Notes: generated from the sequence alone by a model not told the origin. Positions 1 through 9,137 are shown, numbered from the stretch's first letter. The stretch is 64,000 nucleotides of DNA from Planotetraspora phitsanulokensis (GCF_016863295.1 NZ_BOOP01000023.1:1-64000), one strand, 5' to 3'. A program made the numbers and translations.

Positions 1-48
1 AAGAGCGCGGCCGACGGCAGCCGTTTCGTCACCGTGGAGGACTCATGA
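1..48 (+). CDS. 3' end of an upstream gene cut by the window (possibly Gfo/Idh/MocA oxidoreductase)
   Basis: Frame 1 reads 15 codons ([15 protein letters not shown]) and stops at TGA 46-48. The stop overlaps the next start in an ATGA junction, so both genes are likely translated together. Too little remains to name it from sequence. Sugar isomerases of the type encoded next are very often paired with Gfo/Idh/MocA dehydrogenases, so that identity is an inference from context only. Confidence 0.55.
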   Translation, partial: KSAADGSRFVTVEDS

Positions 49-1052
49 CACGACCGATAACGCTGTTCACCGGCCAGTGGGCCGACCTGCCCTTCGAGGA
101 GGTCTGCCGCCTGGCCTCGGAGTGGGGCTACGACGGGCTGGAGATCGCCTGCTGGGGCGACCACTTCGAGGTCGACCGCGCGCTGGCCGAGCCCGACTAC
201 GTCCCCCGCAAGCTGGAGATGCTGGACAAGCACAACCTGAAGGTGTGGGCCGTCTCCAACCACCTGGTGGGGCAGGCGGTCTGCGACAGCCCCATCGACG
301 AGCGACACAAGGGCATCCTGCCCGCCCGCATCTGGGGCTCGGGCGACCCCGAAGAGGTGCGCGCCAACGCCGCGGAGGAGATCAAGAACACCGCCCGCGC
401 GGCCGCCAAGCTCGGCGTCGACACCGTGATCGGCTTCACGGGCTCGTCGATCTGGCACACCGTCGCGATGTTCCCGCCGGTGCCCCCAGACATGATCGAC
501 AGGGGCTACCAGGACTTCGCCGACCGGTGGAACCCGATCCTGGACGTCTTCGACGAGGTGGGCGTGCGCTTCGCCCACGAGGTCCACCCCAGCGAGATCG
601 CCTACGACTACTACACCACCGTCCGCACGCTGGAGGCCATCGGCCACCGCCCCGCGTTCGGGCTGAACTGGGACCCCTCCCACATGGTGTGGCAGCAGAT
701 CGACCCGGTGAACTTCATCCTCGACTTCGCCGACCGGATCTACCACGTCGACTGCAAGGACGCCAAGGTCCGCATCGGCGACGGCCGCCGCGGCCGGCTG
801 TCGTCGCACCTGGCCTGGGCCGACCTGCACCGGGGCTGGGACTTCGTCTCCACCGGACGCGGCGACGTCCCCTGGGAGGACTGCTTCCGCGCCCTCAACT
901 CGATCGGCTACGACGGCCCCATCTCGATCGAGTGGGAGGACGCGGGCATGGACCGCCTCGCCGGCGCTCCCGAGGCCCTCGCCTACATCCGCACCCTCAA
1001 CGCCATCACCCCGCCCGACGCGGCCTTCGACGCCGCGTTCTCCAGCGAGTGA
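45..1052 (+). CDS. Sugar phosphate isomerase/epimerase (xylose isomerase-like TIM barrel)
   Basis: A 335-residue protein of the AP-endonuclease-2 / xylose-isomerase-like TIM barrel family, which isomerises or epimerises sugars and inositol derivatives using a divalent metal. Metal-ligand motifs appear in the expected order: HEVHPSE in the middle, [14 protein letters not shown] and near the C-terminus SIEWED. The ATG at 45 follows a GGAGG and overlaps the previous stop by 4 bp, so it is probably the second gene of a sugar-catabolism operon. The length fits the family. The substrate cannot be read from sequence. A hairpin follows at 1058-1097. Confidence 0.88.
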   Translation: MTRPITLFTGQWADLPFEEVCRLASEWGYDGLEIACWGDHFEVDRALAEPDYVPRKLEMLDKHNLKVWAVSNHLVGQAVCDSPIDERHKGILPARIWGSGDPEEVRANAAEEIKNTARAAAKLGVDTVIGFTGSSIWHTVAMFPPVPPDMIDRGYQDFADRWNPILDVFDEVGVRFAHEVHPSEIAYDYYTTVRTLEAIGHRPAFGLNWDPSHMVWQQIDPVNFILDFADRIYHVDCKDAKVRIGDGRRGRLSSHLAWADLHRGWDFVSTGRGDVPWEDCFRALNSIGYDGPISIEWEDAGMDRLAGAPEALAYIRTLNAITPPDAAFDAAFSSE

Positions 1053-1057
1053 CGGTC

Positions 1058-1097
1058 CGCGGGAGGGGTCGCGCCGCACCGGCGGGCCCCTCCCGCG
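1058..1097 (+). terminator. Hairpin after the isomerase gene
   Basis: An 11-bp perfect stem (CGCGGGAGGGG at 1058-1068, CCCCTCCCGCG at 1087-1097) with an 18-nt loop lies 5 bp after the stop codon. There is no U-run, as is common for actinomycete terminators. Confidence 0.5.
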
Positions 1098-1155
1098 TCG
1101 CGCCACGGCCGACCCGGTGACATGTCTCTCCTCGGTCGGAGGGAAGAATGGGCTC

Positions 1156-1752
1156 GTGCCATCCCATCCCTTTCCCGTCGTGGCTCCCGGCTGGATGCGC
1201 GACAACGAGCAGCCCGACCTCCGGGCGGGCGACCTGCTCCTGCGCTCCTGGCTCCCCCACGACGCCCCCGCCGTGCTGGCGGCCTTCTCCGACCCGGCCA
1301 TCCAGCGCTGGCACCGCCGCTCGATGACCTCCCTCGACCAGGCGGCCGACTGGATCGCCCAGTGGCCGGTGCGCTGGCGGACCGAGACGGACGCCTGCTG
1401 GGCCGTCACCGACCCGGCCGCCGACGAGGTTCTGGGCCGCGTCTCCCTGCGTGACATCCATCTGGCGGAAGGGCTGGCTCAGGTCACCTACTGGATCCTG
1501 CCCGACGCCCGCGGGCGTGAGGTGTCCGTCCGGGCCGCGGTCGAGGCGACTCGATGGGCGTTCGAGGATCTGGGGCTGCACCGGGTGGAACTGCACCACT
1601 CCACGTACAACACCGCGTCCTGCCTCGTGGCGGACAAGGCGGGCTTCGCCTACGAGGGCACGCTGCGCAGCGCTCTCCTCCACGCCGACGGGTGGCACGA
1701 CATGGAGGTGCACGCCCGGATCAACGAGCCGGCCCGGGCACGCCGTCCCTGA
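1156..1752 (+). CDS. GNAT family N-acetyltransferase
   Basis: A GNAT-fold acetyltransferase (RimJ/RimL-like), expected to move acetyl from acetyl-CoA to an amine. The core runs from LRAGDLLLRSWLPHDAPAVL through the acetyl-CoA-binding stretch YWILPDARGREVSVRA to the usual RVELHHSTYNTASCLVADKAGF. The frame is open from GTG 1117. GTG 1156 is preferred because GGAGGG lies 12 nt upstream; ATG 1195 is an alternative that still keeps the whole domain. Acceptor unknown. Confidence 0.82.
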   Translation: MPSHPFPVVAPGWMRDNEQPDLRAGDLLLRSWLPHDAPAVLAAFSDPAIQRWHRRSMTSLDQAADWIAQWPVRWRTETDACWAVTDPAADEVLGRVSLRDIHLAEGLAQVTYWILPDARGREVSVRAAVEATRWAFEDLGLHRVELHHSTYNTASCLVADKAGFAYEGTLRSALLHADGWHDMEVHARINEPARARRP

Positions 1753-1790
1753 ACGGGAAGCGCCGGGAGGCCCGGCGTGTTGCGACAGAC

Positions 1791-2210
1791 ATGGACGATC
1801 GTTTCGCGGATCTGCATGTCATCAGGCGCCTGCTCAACGAGTCGAAGACATGGGCCTTCGTCGGCCTGGGCGACGACCCGGACCGTACGGCCTACCAGCA
1901 GGCGAACCTCCTCCAGAAGAGGGGCAAGCGAATCGTCCCGGTCCACCCCGCCGCCAAGACCGTGCTGGGTGAGCAGGGCTACGCGAAGCTGGCCGACGTT
2001 CCGTTCCCGGTCGACGTCGTCGGGGTGTACCGGCGGGCCGAGTTCGCCGGCGACGTCGTCGACGAGGCGATCGCGGCGGGCACCGGCGCCGTCTGGCTGC
2101 CTCTCGACGTGATCGACGAGGCCGCCGCGCAGCGCGCCCTCGACGCCGGGCTCGACGTGGTCATGGACCGTTGCCCGGGAGTCGAGTGGGTGCTGCGCCG
2201 CGAGGCCTGA
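1791..2210 (+). CDS. CoA-binding domain protein (YccU-like)
   Basis: A 139-residue single-domain protein with the CoA-binding Rossmann fold seen in succinyl-CoA synthetase alpha and YccU. SKTWAFVGLGDDPDRTAYQ carries the nucleotide-binding turn, followed by IVPVHPAA and DVVGVYRR. The C-terminal CPGVEWVLR is typical of the family and contains the conserved Cys. The role of these free-standing proteins is not established. ATG 1791 gives the family's normal length; longer readings extend antisense-like sequence. It lies 38 bp after the GNAT gene and may be co-transcribed. Confidence 0.85.
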   Translation: MDDRFADLHVIRRLLNESKTWAFVGLGDDPDRTAYQQANLLQKRGKRIVPVHPAAKTVLGEQGYAKLADVPFPVDVVGVYRRAEFAGDVVDEAIAAGTGAVWLPLDVIDEAAAQRALDAGLDVVMDRCPGVEWVLRREA

Positions 2211-2253
2211 TCCGCTACTGACCGTCCGTCCGGAATCCGGCGCCCGTAGCGGA
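2211..2253. promoter_or_regulatory. Inverted repeat before the NarL-type regulator
   Basis: TCCGCTAC at 2211-2218 and GTAGCGGA at 2246-2253 form perfect 8-bp arms, with an inner TCCGGAATCCGG stretch. A TAAGCT -10-like hexamer at 2255-2260 places transcription at about the GTG 2267. The element may be an operator or a terminator of the upstream gene. Confidence 0.4.
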
Positions 2254-2266
2254 ATAAGCTTCCTGC

Positions 2267-2956
2267 GTGGCGATTCGGATAGTCATAGCGGAGGACTCCT
2301 TCCTCGTGCGCGAGGGCGTGCGGCGGGTGCTCGATCTGCAGGACGACCTGGAGGTCGTGGACACCGCCGCCGACCTGCCCCAGTTGCTGGCGTCCGTGGC
2401 CGAGCACTCCCCCGACGTGGTGGTGACCGACATCCGGATGCCCCCGACCTCGACCGACGAGGGCATCCAGGCCGCCACCGGGTTCCAGACGAGCCGTCCC
2501 GGCATGGGCGTCGTCGTGTTGTCGCAGTACGCCGAGCCGGCGTACGCCACCCCGCTGCTCGCCACGGGGAGCACCGGGCGGGCCTACCTGCTCAAGGAAC
2601 GGGTCGGCGATCCGCAGGCGCTGATCCACGCGGTCCGCACGGTGGCGGCGGGAGGCTCGGTCATCGACCCGGCCGTGGTGGAGGCGCTGGTGACGGACTC
2701 GATCCGCGCGAAGGCCTCCCCGCTCGCCGGGCTGACCGCCCGGGAGCGCGACGTGCTGGCCCAGATCGCGCAGGGCAAGAGCAACGCGGCCGTCGGGGCT
2801 GCGCTCTTCCTGACCGAGCGCGCGGTGGAGAAGCACATCAACGCGTTGTTCGCGAAGCTGGGGCTCGGCGCCGAACCGGACGTCAACCGGCGGGTCATGG
2901 CGGTTCTGCTGTATCTGTCGGCCCAAAAAGGTGGTGCTAGCACCCAGAAAATGTAG
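2267..2956 (+). CDS. NarL/FixJ-type response regulator (LuxR HTH)
   Basis: A 229-residue two-domain regulator. The receiver domain (about residues 1-125) has acidic residues ED at 9-10, phospho-acceptor D55 in TDIRMPP and the YLLKERV lysine. A LuxR/GerE HTH (about 155-205, LTARERDVLAQIAQGKSN then TERAVEKHINALFAKL) binds DNA. There is no Shine-Dalgarno before GTG 2267 and a -10-like TAAGCT lies 7-12 nt upstream, so the mRNA may be leaderless. The receiver is closely similar to that of the cyclase at 12204-13505 (shared DIRMPP, DEGI and VVLSQY), so the two are paralogues. The probable partner is the histidine kinase at 4779-6683. Confidence 0.9.
   Translation: MAIRIVIAEDSFLVREGVRRVLDLQDDLEVVDTAADLPQLLASVAEHSPDVVVTDIRMPPTSTDEGIQAATGFQTSRPGMGVVVLSQYAEPAYATPLLATGSTGRAYLLKERVGDPQALIHAVRTVAAGGSVIDPAVVEALVTDSIRAKASPLAGLTARERDVLAQIAQGKSNAAVGAALFLTERAVEKHINALFAKLGLGAEPDVNRRVMAVLLYLSAQKGGASTQKM
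2933..2944. promoter_or_regulatory. Palindrome GGTGCTAGCACC, candidate operator
   Basis: A perfect 12-bp palindrome lies inside the last codons of the NarL regulator, 82 bp before the receiver-only gene. It differs by one base from GGTGCTGGCACC at 13565-13576 in the divergent promoter of the cyclase and cyclic-nucleotide-binding genes. It is a candidate binding site for one of the locus regulators. Confidence 0.45.
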
Positions 2957-3026
2957 GGTCCGCAACCTTGGTGGGTTCTGCCCTTTCGGGCAGGCTGAAG
3001 GCATGACCGCTAAGGAGGCGTCGTAC

Positions 3027-3377
3027 GTGGACGTGCTCATCGTCGACGACCAGGCGCCCTTCCGTTCCGTGGCGCGCGCCCTCGTGCGCCTTCTGCCGGG
3101 GTGGCGCGTGATCGGTGAGGCGGAGAGCGGCGAGGACGCCTACGACCAGGCGGCACTCGCCCACCCGACGATGATCCTCATGGACATCAACCTGCCCGGC
3201 ATCAACGGGATCGAGACGACGCGCCGGATCCTCGCGCGGTCTCCGGAAACCAAGATCGTCCTGTTGTCCACCTACGCGGCCGACGATCTGCCCCCCGACG
3301 CCGCGACCTGCGGAGCGCTCACCTACATCCGCAAGGACGACCTCACACCCGCGCTGCTGCGCGCTCTTCCCGTCTGA
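3027..3377 (+). CDS. Receiver-only response regulator
   Basis: A 116-residue protein that is a receiver domain and nothing else: DD at residues 7-8, phospho-acceptor D53 in LMDINLPGIN, the S/T switch in LLSTYAADD and the lysine in YIRKDDL. It has no DNA-binding or output domain, so it probably acts by protein contact or as a phosphate sink. GTG 3027 is chosen because AAGGAGG sits 8 nt upstream; the in-frame ATG 3003 lies before that site. The 3' end overlaps the convergent oxidoreductase gene by 35 bp. Confidence 0.82.
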   Translation: MDVLIVDDQAPFRSVARALVRLLPGWRVIGEAESGEDAYDQAALAHPTMILMDINLPGINGIETTRRILARSPETKIVLLSTYAADDLPPDAATCGALTYIRKDDLTPALLRALPV

Positions 3378-4782
3378 GGGCCAGCCGCGCCGCCTGCAGT
3401 CCCCCCATACCGTGCACGGACGGCCCGGGCGGAGTGCTGGCCGAGCAGATGTAGAGGCCGTCGACCGGCGTCGCCCACGGGTGCGCCCGGTAGACGGGCC
3501 TGCCCACGAACTGGCCGGCCTGGGCGGAGCCGCCTCCGATGTCGCCGCCGACGAGGTTGGGATTGCGCCGTTCGAGCGCCGCCGGCCCCATCGTGTGGCG
3601 CGCCAGCACGACGTCGCGGAACCCCGGTGCGAACCGCTCGATCTGCGCCTCGATCGCCGCGCTCATGTCGATGTCGGAGCCGTTGGGCACGTGGCAGTAC
3701 GCCCACAGGACGTGGGCGCCCGCGGGGGCCCGGCTCGGATCCGCGACACCCGGCTGGACGGCCAGCACGAACGGCCGCTCCGGATGCCTCCCTCTCGCGA
3801 CGTCGGTCTCGCTCCGGGCGATCTCCTCCATGGTGCCGCCCAGGTGGACCGTCCCCGCGGACGCGACCGAGGGGTCCCGCCACGGGACGGGGCCGGACAG
3901 CGCCCAGTCCATCTTGAAGACGCCGGGACCGTACCGGAAACGCGTCAGACGCCGCCGGTAGGCGGCCGGAAGCCGGTCCCCCGCAACGGCGACGACCTGG
4001 CGCGGCGTGAGGTCGAGCAGGATCGACCTGGCCGGCGGCAACTCGTCCAGGCTCCGTACCGTGTGGCCCGTCACGACTTCGCCGCCGTGCCGGAGGAGCC
4101 GGCTCACCAGCGCGTCCGCCAGCGCCTGGGAGCCCCCGCGCGCGACCGGCCAGCCCACCTGATGGGCGAGGACCGCGAGCAGCATGCCGTACCCGGAGGT
4201 GAGGGGGGCGCGCAGGTCGAGCATCGAGTGCGCGGCCATCCCGGCGAGTACGGCACGCGCCTCGGGCGTGCGGAACGCCGACCGGGCGAGCCAGGTCAGC
4301 GGCAGCAGGGCGGGAGCTCCGAAACGGGCGGCGCTGAAGGGCGCCTTCGGCGGCGAGAGCGGGGCGAGCAGGGTGTCGACCAGGGGGAAACCGGCCCGTA
4401 CGGCGGCGCCCACGGTTGCACGCCACGCCACCGCGTCACGGCCGAACGACTCGGCCGTCCGCTCGGGATCGCGGTGCACCAGAGCGGCGGGCCGCCCGTC
4501 CAGTGGATGCGCGGCGGGCACCGGAGGGTGCGCCCACTCGACGTCGAGATCGAGCCCGCGGAACGCGGGGGACGCGAGCGCCATCGCCAGGATGGTCGCG
4601 CAGACGTCGTGGCGGAACCCGGGAAGCGTCAACTCCTCGGTGCGCAGCCCGCCCCCGCACACCCCGGCCGCCTCGACCAGCAGCACCCGCCGGCCCGCCT
4701 CGGCCATCGTCACGGCGGCCATCAGCCCGTTCGGGCCGGAGCCGACCACGACCGCGTCGAACTCTGCATCAAACCGACTCAT
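3343..4782 (-). CDS. FAD-dependent oxidoreductase (phytoene desaturase/CrtI-like)
   Basis: A 479-residue flavoprotein of the phytoene dehydrogenase-like NAD(P)/FAD oxidoreductase family. The N-terminal dinucleotide-binding motif is DAVVVGSGPNGLMAA (residues about 9-23), followed by the acidic end of strand 2 (LLVEAAG). The C-terminal GLYICSASTPPGPSVHGMGG resembles the family's FAD-contact signature. Its ATG overlaps the kinase stop codon by 4 bp (4779-4782), so it is the last gene of the minus-strand operon that begins with the cyclase. The substrate is unknown; no carotenoid synthase or other terpenoid gene is nearby. Confidence 0.87.
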   Translation of the reverse strand: MSRFDAEFDAVVVGSGPNGLMAAVTMAEAGRRVLLVEAAGVCGGGLRTEELTLPGFRHDVCATILAMALASPAFRGLDLDVEWAHPPVPAAHPLDGRPAALVHRDPERTAESFGRDAVAWRATVGAAVRAGFPLVDTLLAPLSPPKAPFSAARFGAPALLPLTWLARSAFRTPEARAVLAGMAAHSMLDLRAPLTSGYGMLLAVLAHQVGWPVARGGSQALADALVSRLLRHGGEVVTGHTVRSLDELPPARSILLDLTPRQVVAVAGDRLPAAYRRRLTRFRYGPGVFKMDWALSGPVPWRDPSVASAGTVHLGGTMEEIARSETDVARGRHPERPFVLAVQPGVADPSRAPAGAHVLWAYCHVPNGSDIDMSAAIEAQIERFAPGFRDVVLARHTMGPAALERRNPNLVGGDIGGGSAQAGQFVGRPVYRAHPWATPVDGLYICSASTPPGPSVHGMGGLQAARLALRREERAAARV

Positions 4783-6683
4783 ATCGAAATTTCCCCGCTT
4801 ATCGTGGTTCCCGCTCCGGGCGTGGACGCGACGCGCAACCGCCCGCCGATCGCCCCCAGGCGGTCGGCCATGTTGACGAACCCGTGGCCGTGCCCGTTGC
4901 CGCTGTCGAATCCCGCCCCGTCGTCGCTCACCGAGAATCTCAGCAGGTCGCCGTCCAGGTGGATGCGCACCTCGATCGAGGCGTCCGGCCCCGCGTACTT
5001 GCCCGCGTTCTGGATCGCCTCGAGGCAGCAGAAGTAGACGGCCGCCTCGACCTGCTCGGAGAAGCGGCGCGGCAGGTCCACGTCGACCTCGTACGGCAGG
5101 GCCACGCGCCGGGTGATCGACCGCAGGGCCTCCCCCAGGCCGTGGTCGCGCAGCAGGGGCGGATAGATGCCGTGCGCCAGTTCGCGGAAGGCCGCGTTGG
5201 TGCTCTGCACGTCGGCCCGCAACTCCTCCAGCATCTCGGCCACGAGGGCCGAATCCTCCTTGATGAGCTCGCCCGCCAGCCCCAGCTTCACCGACAGCGC
5301 GACGAGATGTTGCTGGGCGCCGTCGTGCAGGTCGCGCTCGATGGCGCGGCGGGAGGCGTCGGCGGCGGTGACGATCCGCAACCGCGACGCCTGGAGTTCC
5401 TCGTTGCGCTGGCGCAACTCCTCCAGCGAGGCCTGGAGCGCCGAGTCGAGGCGCATGTTGTGCAGCGCGAGGCCGACCTGCCGGGCGAGCTCGATGAGCA
5501 CCCGGTCGTCCTCGTCGGAGTACTCGACGCCGTCGGACGGCCGGCGCACGACGAGCAGGCCGAGGAGATCCCCGAGGTGCGCCGCGGGAGCGACCCGGAT
5601 CGGGGCGTCCCTGTCGTCGATCAGGGACGGCAGCCAGACCGACATCCAGGCCGGGCCGCCGATGCGCGTGCGTCCGACGACCAGGCGTTCCTTCTCGTCG
5701 AGCGTCAGCACGGCGTCCTCCCGCTCGGGGACGCTGACCGTCCGGTGCAGCACGCCCTCCGTGCCCACCCAGACCTCCGCCCCGGCGGGGCCGAGCGTCG
5801 CGCGCAGCGACTCCACCAGTTGCAACAACAGCTCGTCGAACGGCACGGCGCGGCTCATCCGGGCTCCGAACGAGGCCAGCGCCTCCTCCGGCGTCTGCCC
5901 GCGCCGCCCGAGCAGCCCCTCCCCGAACGACACCAGCCGGAAACGGAGCGGCAGTCCCAGCCCGACGGCGGTGAGGGAGGCGATCACGCTCGCGAGCAGC
6001 ACCTCTCGCTCCGGTTCCTCCGGCGACCTGGCGAGCCCGATGACCACCACCAGGTAGACCGCCACCACCAGCATCGCCAGCCCGGCGACCACGATGGCCT
6101 CGACCAGCCCCCGCTCGGAGAACCTGGCCGTGAAGGACACCTGGCCGAGGAACACGCCGAGCGGCAGGACGACCATCGACGCGAGCACCGAGGTGATCAC
6201 GTCGTCGGGAGCGCCGAGCAGGAGGTGCGTCGCGACCAGCACGGCGTCCGTGGCGACCGTCACCACGGCGGCCGCCGCGACCCACTGGAGCGTGCGGCGC
6301 CGTCCGGCGGGAGCGCGAGGGCACCGCAGCAGCACCGCCGCGAGCGCGACGGCCGACGCCGCCGCCACGACGCCGGCCACGACTCCCACGTTCGGCGTCG
6401 TCCCGGCGATGGCCATCAGGACGCTCCAGACCACGGCGGCGGCGAAGGCCGCGGCCGCGAATCCGCGGCGCGTCCACGACCCCAGTTCGCCGTCGGGCAG
6501 GCCGAGACCGCACGCGAACCAGGCGGCCACCGCGAGGGGTGTGCACGCCGGCCAGACCGTCGCCACCCCCTGCGCGACCGCGACCAGCAGGGCCGCACGC
6601 ACCAGCGCCCTGCGCTCGGCCGCCAGCGCACCGGCGGCGACGACCAGCCAAGCCGCCACGAGGACGGCGGAGGCTACGACCAT
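4779..6683 (-). CDS. Membrane sensor histidine kinase (HisKA_3 type)
   Basis: A 634-residue NarX/DesK-class kinase. About eight hydrophobic segments fill residues 1-250, a GAF-like region follows (about 275-400), then a HisKA_3 dimerisation helix with the phosphorylatable His near residue 453 in ERDLHDGAQQHL. The ATPase domain ends with SVSDDGAGFD and the glycine-rich GHGHGFVNMADRLGAIGG. The multi-helix N-terminus without a large extracellular loop suggests that it senses a membrane or lipid-soluble cue. It starts 49 bp after the second permease gene. NarL-type receivers are the usual partners of HisKA_3 kinases, and this locus holds three receiver proteins. Confidence 0.9.
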   Translation of the reverse strand: MVVASAVLVAAWLVVAAGALAAERRALVRAALLVAVAQGVATVWPACTPLAVAAWFACGLGLPDGELGSWTRRGFAAAAFAAAVVWSVLMAIAGTTPNVGVVAGVVAAASAVALAAVLLRCPRAPAGRRRTLQWVAAAAVVTVATDAVLVATHLLLGAPDDVITSVLASMVVLPLGVFLGQVSFTARFSERGLVEAIVVAGLAMLVVAVYLVVVIGLARSPEEPEREVLLASVIASLTAVGLGLPLRFRLVSFGEGLLGRRGQTPEEALASFGARMSRAVPFDELLLQLVESLRATLGPAGAEVWVGTEGVLHRTVSVPEREDAVLTLDEKERLVVGRTRIGGPAWMSVWLPSLIDDRDAPIRVAPAAHLGDLLGLLVVRRPSDGVEYSDEDDRVLIELARQVGLALHNMRLDSALQASLEELRQRNEELQASRLRIVTAADASRRAIERDLHDGAQQHLVALSVKLGLAGELIKEDSALVAEMLEELRADVQSTNAAFRELAHGIYPPLLRDHGLGEALRSITRRVALPYEVDVDLPRRFSEQVEAAVYFCCLEAIQNAGKYAGPDASIEVRIHLDGDLLRFSVSDDGAGFDSGNGHGHGFVNMADRLGAIGGRLRVASTPGAGTTISGEISI

Positions 6684-6732
6684 GACCTCACCCCTGACAT
6701 CACCTCAGGATCCACGCCAGGATTCACGCCGC

Positions 6733-9135
6733 CTACTCCGTCCGGAGAACGTGGCCGATGCGGAGCCTGGCAGCGAGGCGGCCTGGCCACGCGGCGAGCA
6801 GGTTGGCGAGCAGCAGCGCGACCGGTCCGACCAGCACCAGCGCCCAGAACGCGACCGGCACGAGGTAGTCGAGCGGCATGAAGTCGGCGACCAGCCTCCA
6901 GACCGTGCGGCCAAGCGCCACACCCAGCGGAACGCCGACGGCGAGCCCCACCAGGGCCAGCAGGGTGGCCTGGACGACCACCGCCCATCGGGCCTGCCTC
7001 CTGGTCATGCCCAGCGCACGCAACACGGCCACCTCGTGGCGGCGCCGCCGTACGGCCGTGGCCAGGGCGTGGCCGACCGCGCCCACGGCGAGCACCGCCA
7101 GGAATCCGGCCAGCACGATGGGCAGCGCCTGCACGTCACGGATCTTCCGCAGTTCCGGGAGGGGATCGGGTGGGGCGAACCCGGCCCCCATGGACGACAG
7201 CCGGGCGGCGACTGCCTCGGGAGCGGCGCCCGGGCGCAGCGCCACGTGGGCCAGGTGGAACTTGAACAGGGTGCTCGCATCCTCGAACAGATGGTCGTAG
7301 CCGGCGGAAGTGGTCCACGCGCCGTCGCTGTAGTTGTTGTGGGAGCCCGCCGGCACGAAGCCGATCCCCGTCACCGTCATCGTCACCGGCGCGCCTCCAC
7401 TGGCCAGCCGAACCCGTCCGCCGACCTCCGCCCCCATCCTGTCCGCGCTGCCCGGGGCGAGCACGATCTCTCCGGCGCCGGCGGGCAGCCGTCCCTCGAG
7501 CATGACCACCGGGAACGGCCCTCCCATGGGGGCATAGGTGTAGGTGGTCACCGAGGTGGGATTCGCGGTCCCGACGGATTCCGCGACCGCGATCCGGGAG
7601 TCGTTGACGGACGCGACCTGCGGATCCTTAGCGATCTTGGGAAGTAGCTCCTTGACTGGCGTGGGCGTCATGTCGTCGCCGTTGAAGCCGACGTAGGCCT
7701 GCAACTGGTGGGTCTGGCCGAACCGCTCCGGATTGGTCGCCGCGTCGTGGACCCCGGCGGAGAACGTGAACGCGGCCAGCACCCCGAGCACTCCGGTGAC
7801 GGCCCCGACCAGCGCGGGCCGCACAGGCACGGCGCTGCGCCCGCGGCCGGGCTCCAGGGCCAGGCGGGCGCCGACCACCATCGGCACGGGCAGGCCCAGT
7901 CGCGCCGCGGTGAGCGCGACGACGGACCGGCGCGGTGATCCCTCGCCGTGCCGTACGACCAGGGCGAAGGCCGCCGCCCCACCGGCCCCCGCCAGCACGA
8001 GGACGGGGACGAGCACCCACCCGGCCACCAGGACCAGCGAGTCCACGTCGAAGCCGGGAGCAGGCTCGTACAGGGACGCCGCTCCGATGGGCATCCACAA
8101 CGAGGCGACCGCCGCCCCCGCGACACCGAGCGTCGCGCCGGCCAGGGAAGCCAGGAAGGGGGCCGCGGCCGCCAGCACGATGCCCTGGCGGGTGGCCAGC
8201 CCGACGGCGCGCAGCACCTGCAGGTCGGCCGCGGTGGCAGCGGCGTACCGCGCCACCGACTGGCCGACCAGAACGATCGCCGCGGCGAGAGCCGCCAGCC
8301 CGAAGGCCGTCAAAGAGACCGCCTCGAAGTGGTTCAACTGCCGGCGGGGTTCCTGGAGCTTGGCGTCGATGTCCCAGACGTCGATGTCGTTGCGTTCGGT
8401 GGCCGCCGCCAGACCATCGCGGAAGCTCTCGACGTCGGCGGCGCCGCCCTTCAGGCGCACCAGAGCGTTGATGAAACTGCCCGGCCCGATGAGGTTGTCC
8501 CGGTATCGCGCCACGAGCGCGGACGACGGGAGCACGCCTCCCGGAGATCCGACATCCTCCGCGAACCACGGCGACTTGATCACGCCGACGATCCGCGCCT
8601 TGATCGTGGGACCGCCGAACGCCTCACCGGTGGCCGGGTCGAAGTCCTCGCGGTTGATCTGCTTCGGCGTCGCGAGCCGCAGGGTCAGCTGATCTCCGAC
8701 CTTCCGGTGGAAGGAGGCGAGGAAGCCCGGGGCGGCGACGACCTCGTCGACACGCGACTGATCGGGGAGTCGCCCTTCCAGGATGACGGGCCGCTCGATG
8801 GTCCTCAGCAACCCGTCGTCCATGGGAGGAAAGGCGTCCACATGGGCGCTCCAGGGGATGCCGTCCACACCGAAGGCCGAGACGGGGAACAGCGTGAGCG
8901 CCTCGACCTCCGGCAACGCCCGGATCTTCTCCCAGTCGAAGTCCGGCTGATTGGGCAGGACGGCGATGGTGGCGGGCAGGGTCCCCGCCTGAAGCCGGTC
9001 GACCGCGGTGACGCCGCGGCGGGCGCCGGCGAAGGCGGCCAGGACCGTCGCGGTGGCGAAGGCCACGAGGAGGGCGAGCACCAGCAGCGGCCGCCAGCGG
9101 CGGCGCAGTTCCAGCCGGAGCCACATGGTGATCAT
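6733..9135 (-). CDS. ABC transporter permease, FtsX/MacB family (copy 1)
   Basis: An 800-residue permease with one N-terminal membrane helix (about 15-38), a large outside domain, a block of three or four helices around 270-430, a second outside domain and a C-terminal three-helix FtsX block. Such proteins drive extracytoplasmic events or export with a LolD/MacB-type ATPase. ATG 9135 begins 2 bp after the stop of the neighbouring permease. The frame stays open further upstream, but that stretch is antisense-like sequence within the other gene. It is a close paralogue of 9138-11531: near-identical C-termini (LAARLRIGHVLRTE in both) and a shared outline throughout. Confidence 0.88.
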   Translation of the reverse strand: MITMWLRLELRRRWRPLLVLALLVAFATATVLAAFAGARRGVTAVDRLQAGTLPATIAVLPNQPDFDWEKIRALPEVEALTLFPVSAFGVDGIPWSAHVDAFPPMDDGLLRTIERPVILEGRLPDQSRVDEVVAAPGFLASFHRKVGDQLTLRLATPKQINREDFDPATGEAFGGPTIKARIVGVIKSPWFAEDVGSPGGVLPSSALVARYRDNLIGPGSFINALVRLKGGAADVESFRDGLAAATERNDIDVWDIDAKLQEPRRQLNHFEAVSLTAFGLAALAAAIVLVGQSVARYAAATAADLQVLRAVGLATRQGIVLAAAAPFLASLAGATLGVAGAAVASLWMPIGAASLYEPAPGFDVDSLVLVAGWVLVPVLVLAGAGGAAAFALVVRHGEGSPRRSVVALTAARLGLPVPMVVGARLALEPGRGRSAVPVRPALVGAVTGVLGVLAAFTFSAGVHDAATNPERFGQTHQLQAYVGFNGDDMTPTPVKELLPKIAKDPQVASVNDSRIAVAESVGTANPTSVTTYTYAPMGGPFPVVMLEGRLPAGAGEIVLAPGSADRMGAEVGGRVRLASGGAPVTMTVTGIGFVPAGSHNNYSDGAWTTSAGYDHLFEDASTLFKFHLAHVALRPGAAPEAVAARLSSMGAGFAPPDPLPELRKIRDVQALPIVLAGFLAVLAVGAVGHALATAVRRRRHEVAVLRALGMTRRQARWAVVVQATLLALVGLAVGVPLGVALGRTVWRLVADFMPLDYLVPVAFWALVLVGPVALLLANLLAAWPGRLAARLRIGHVLRTE

Positions 9136-9137
9136 GG

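Noticed and set aside
4783-6651. Apparent N-terminal extension of the FAD oxidoreductase
   Set aside because: It lies within the kinase gene in another frame. The FAD-binding motif begins right after ATG 4782, where the family starts.
4416-6881. A very long plus-strand open frame (over 800 codons)
   Set aside because: It is antisense to the histidine kinase and oxidoreductase genes. Its translation is Arg/Pro/Gln/Asp-rich without domains, as expected from a GC-rich complementary strand.
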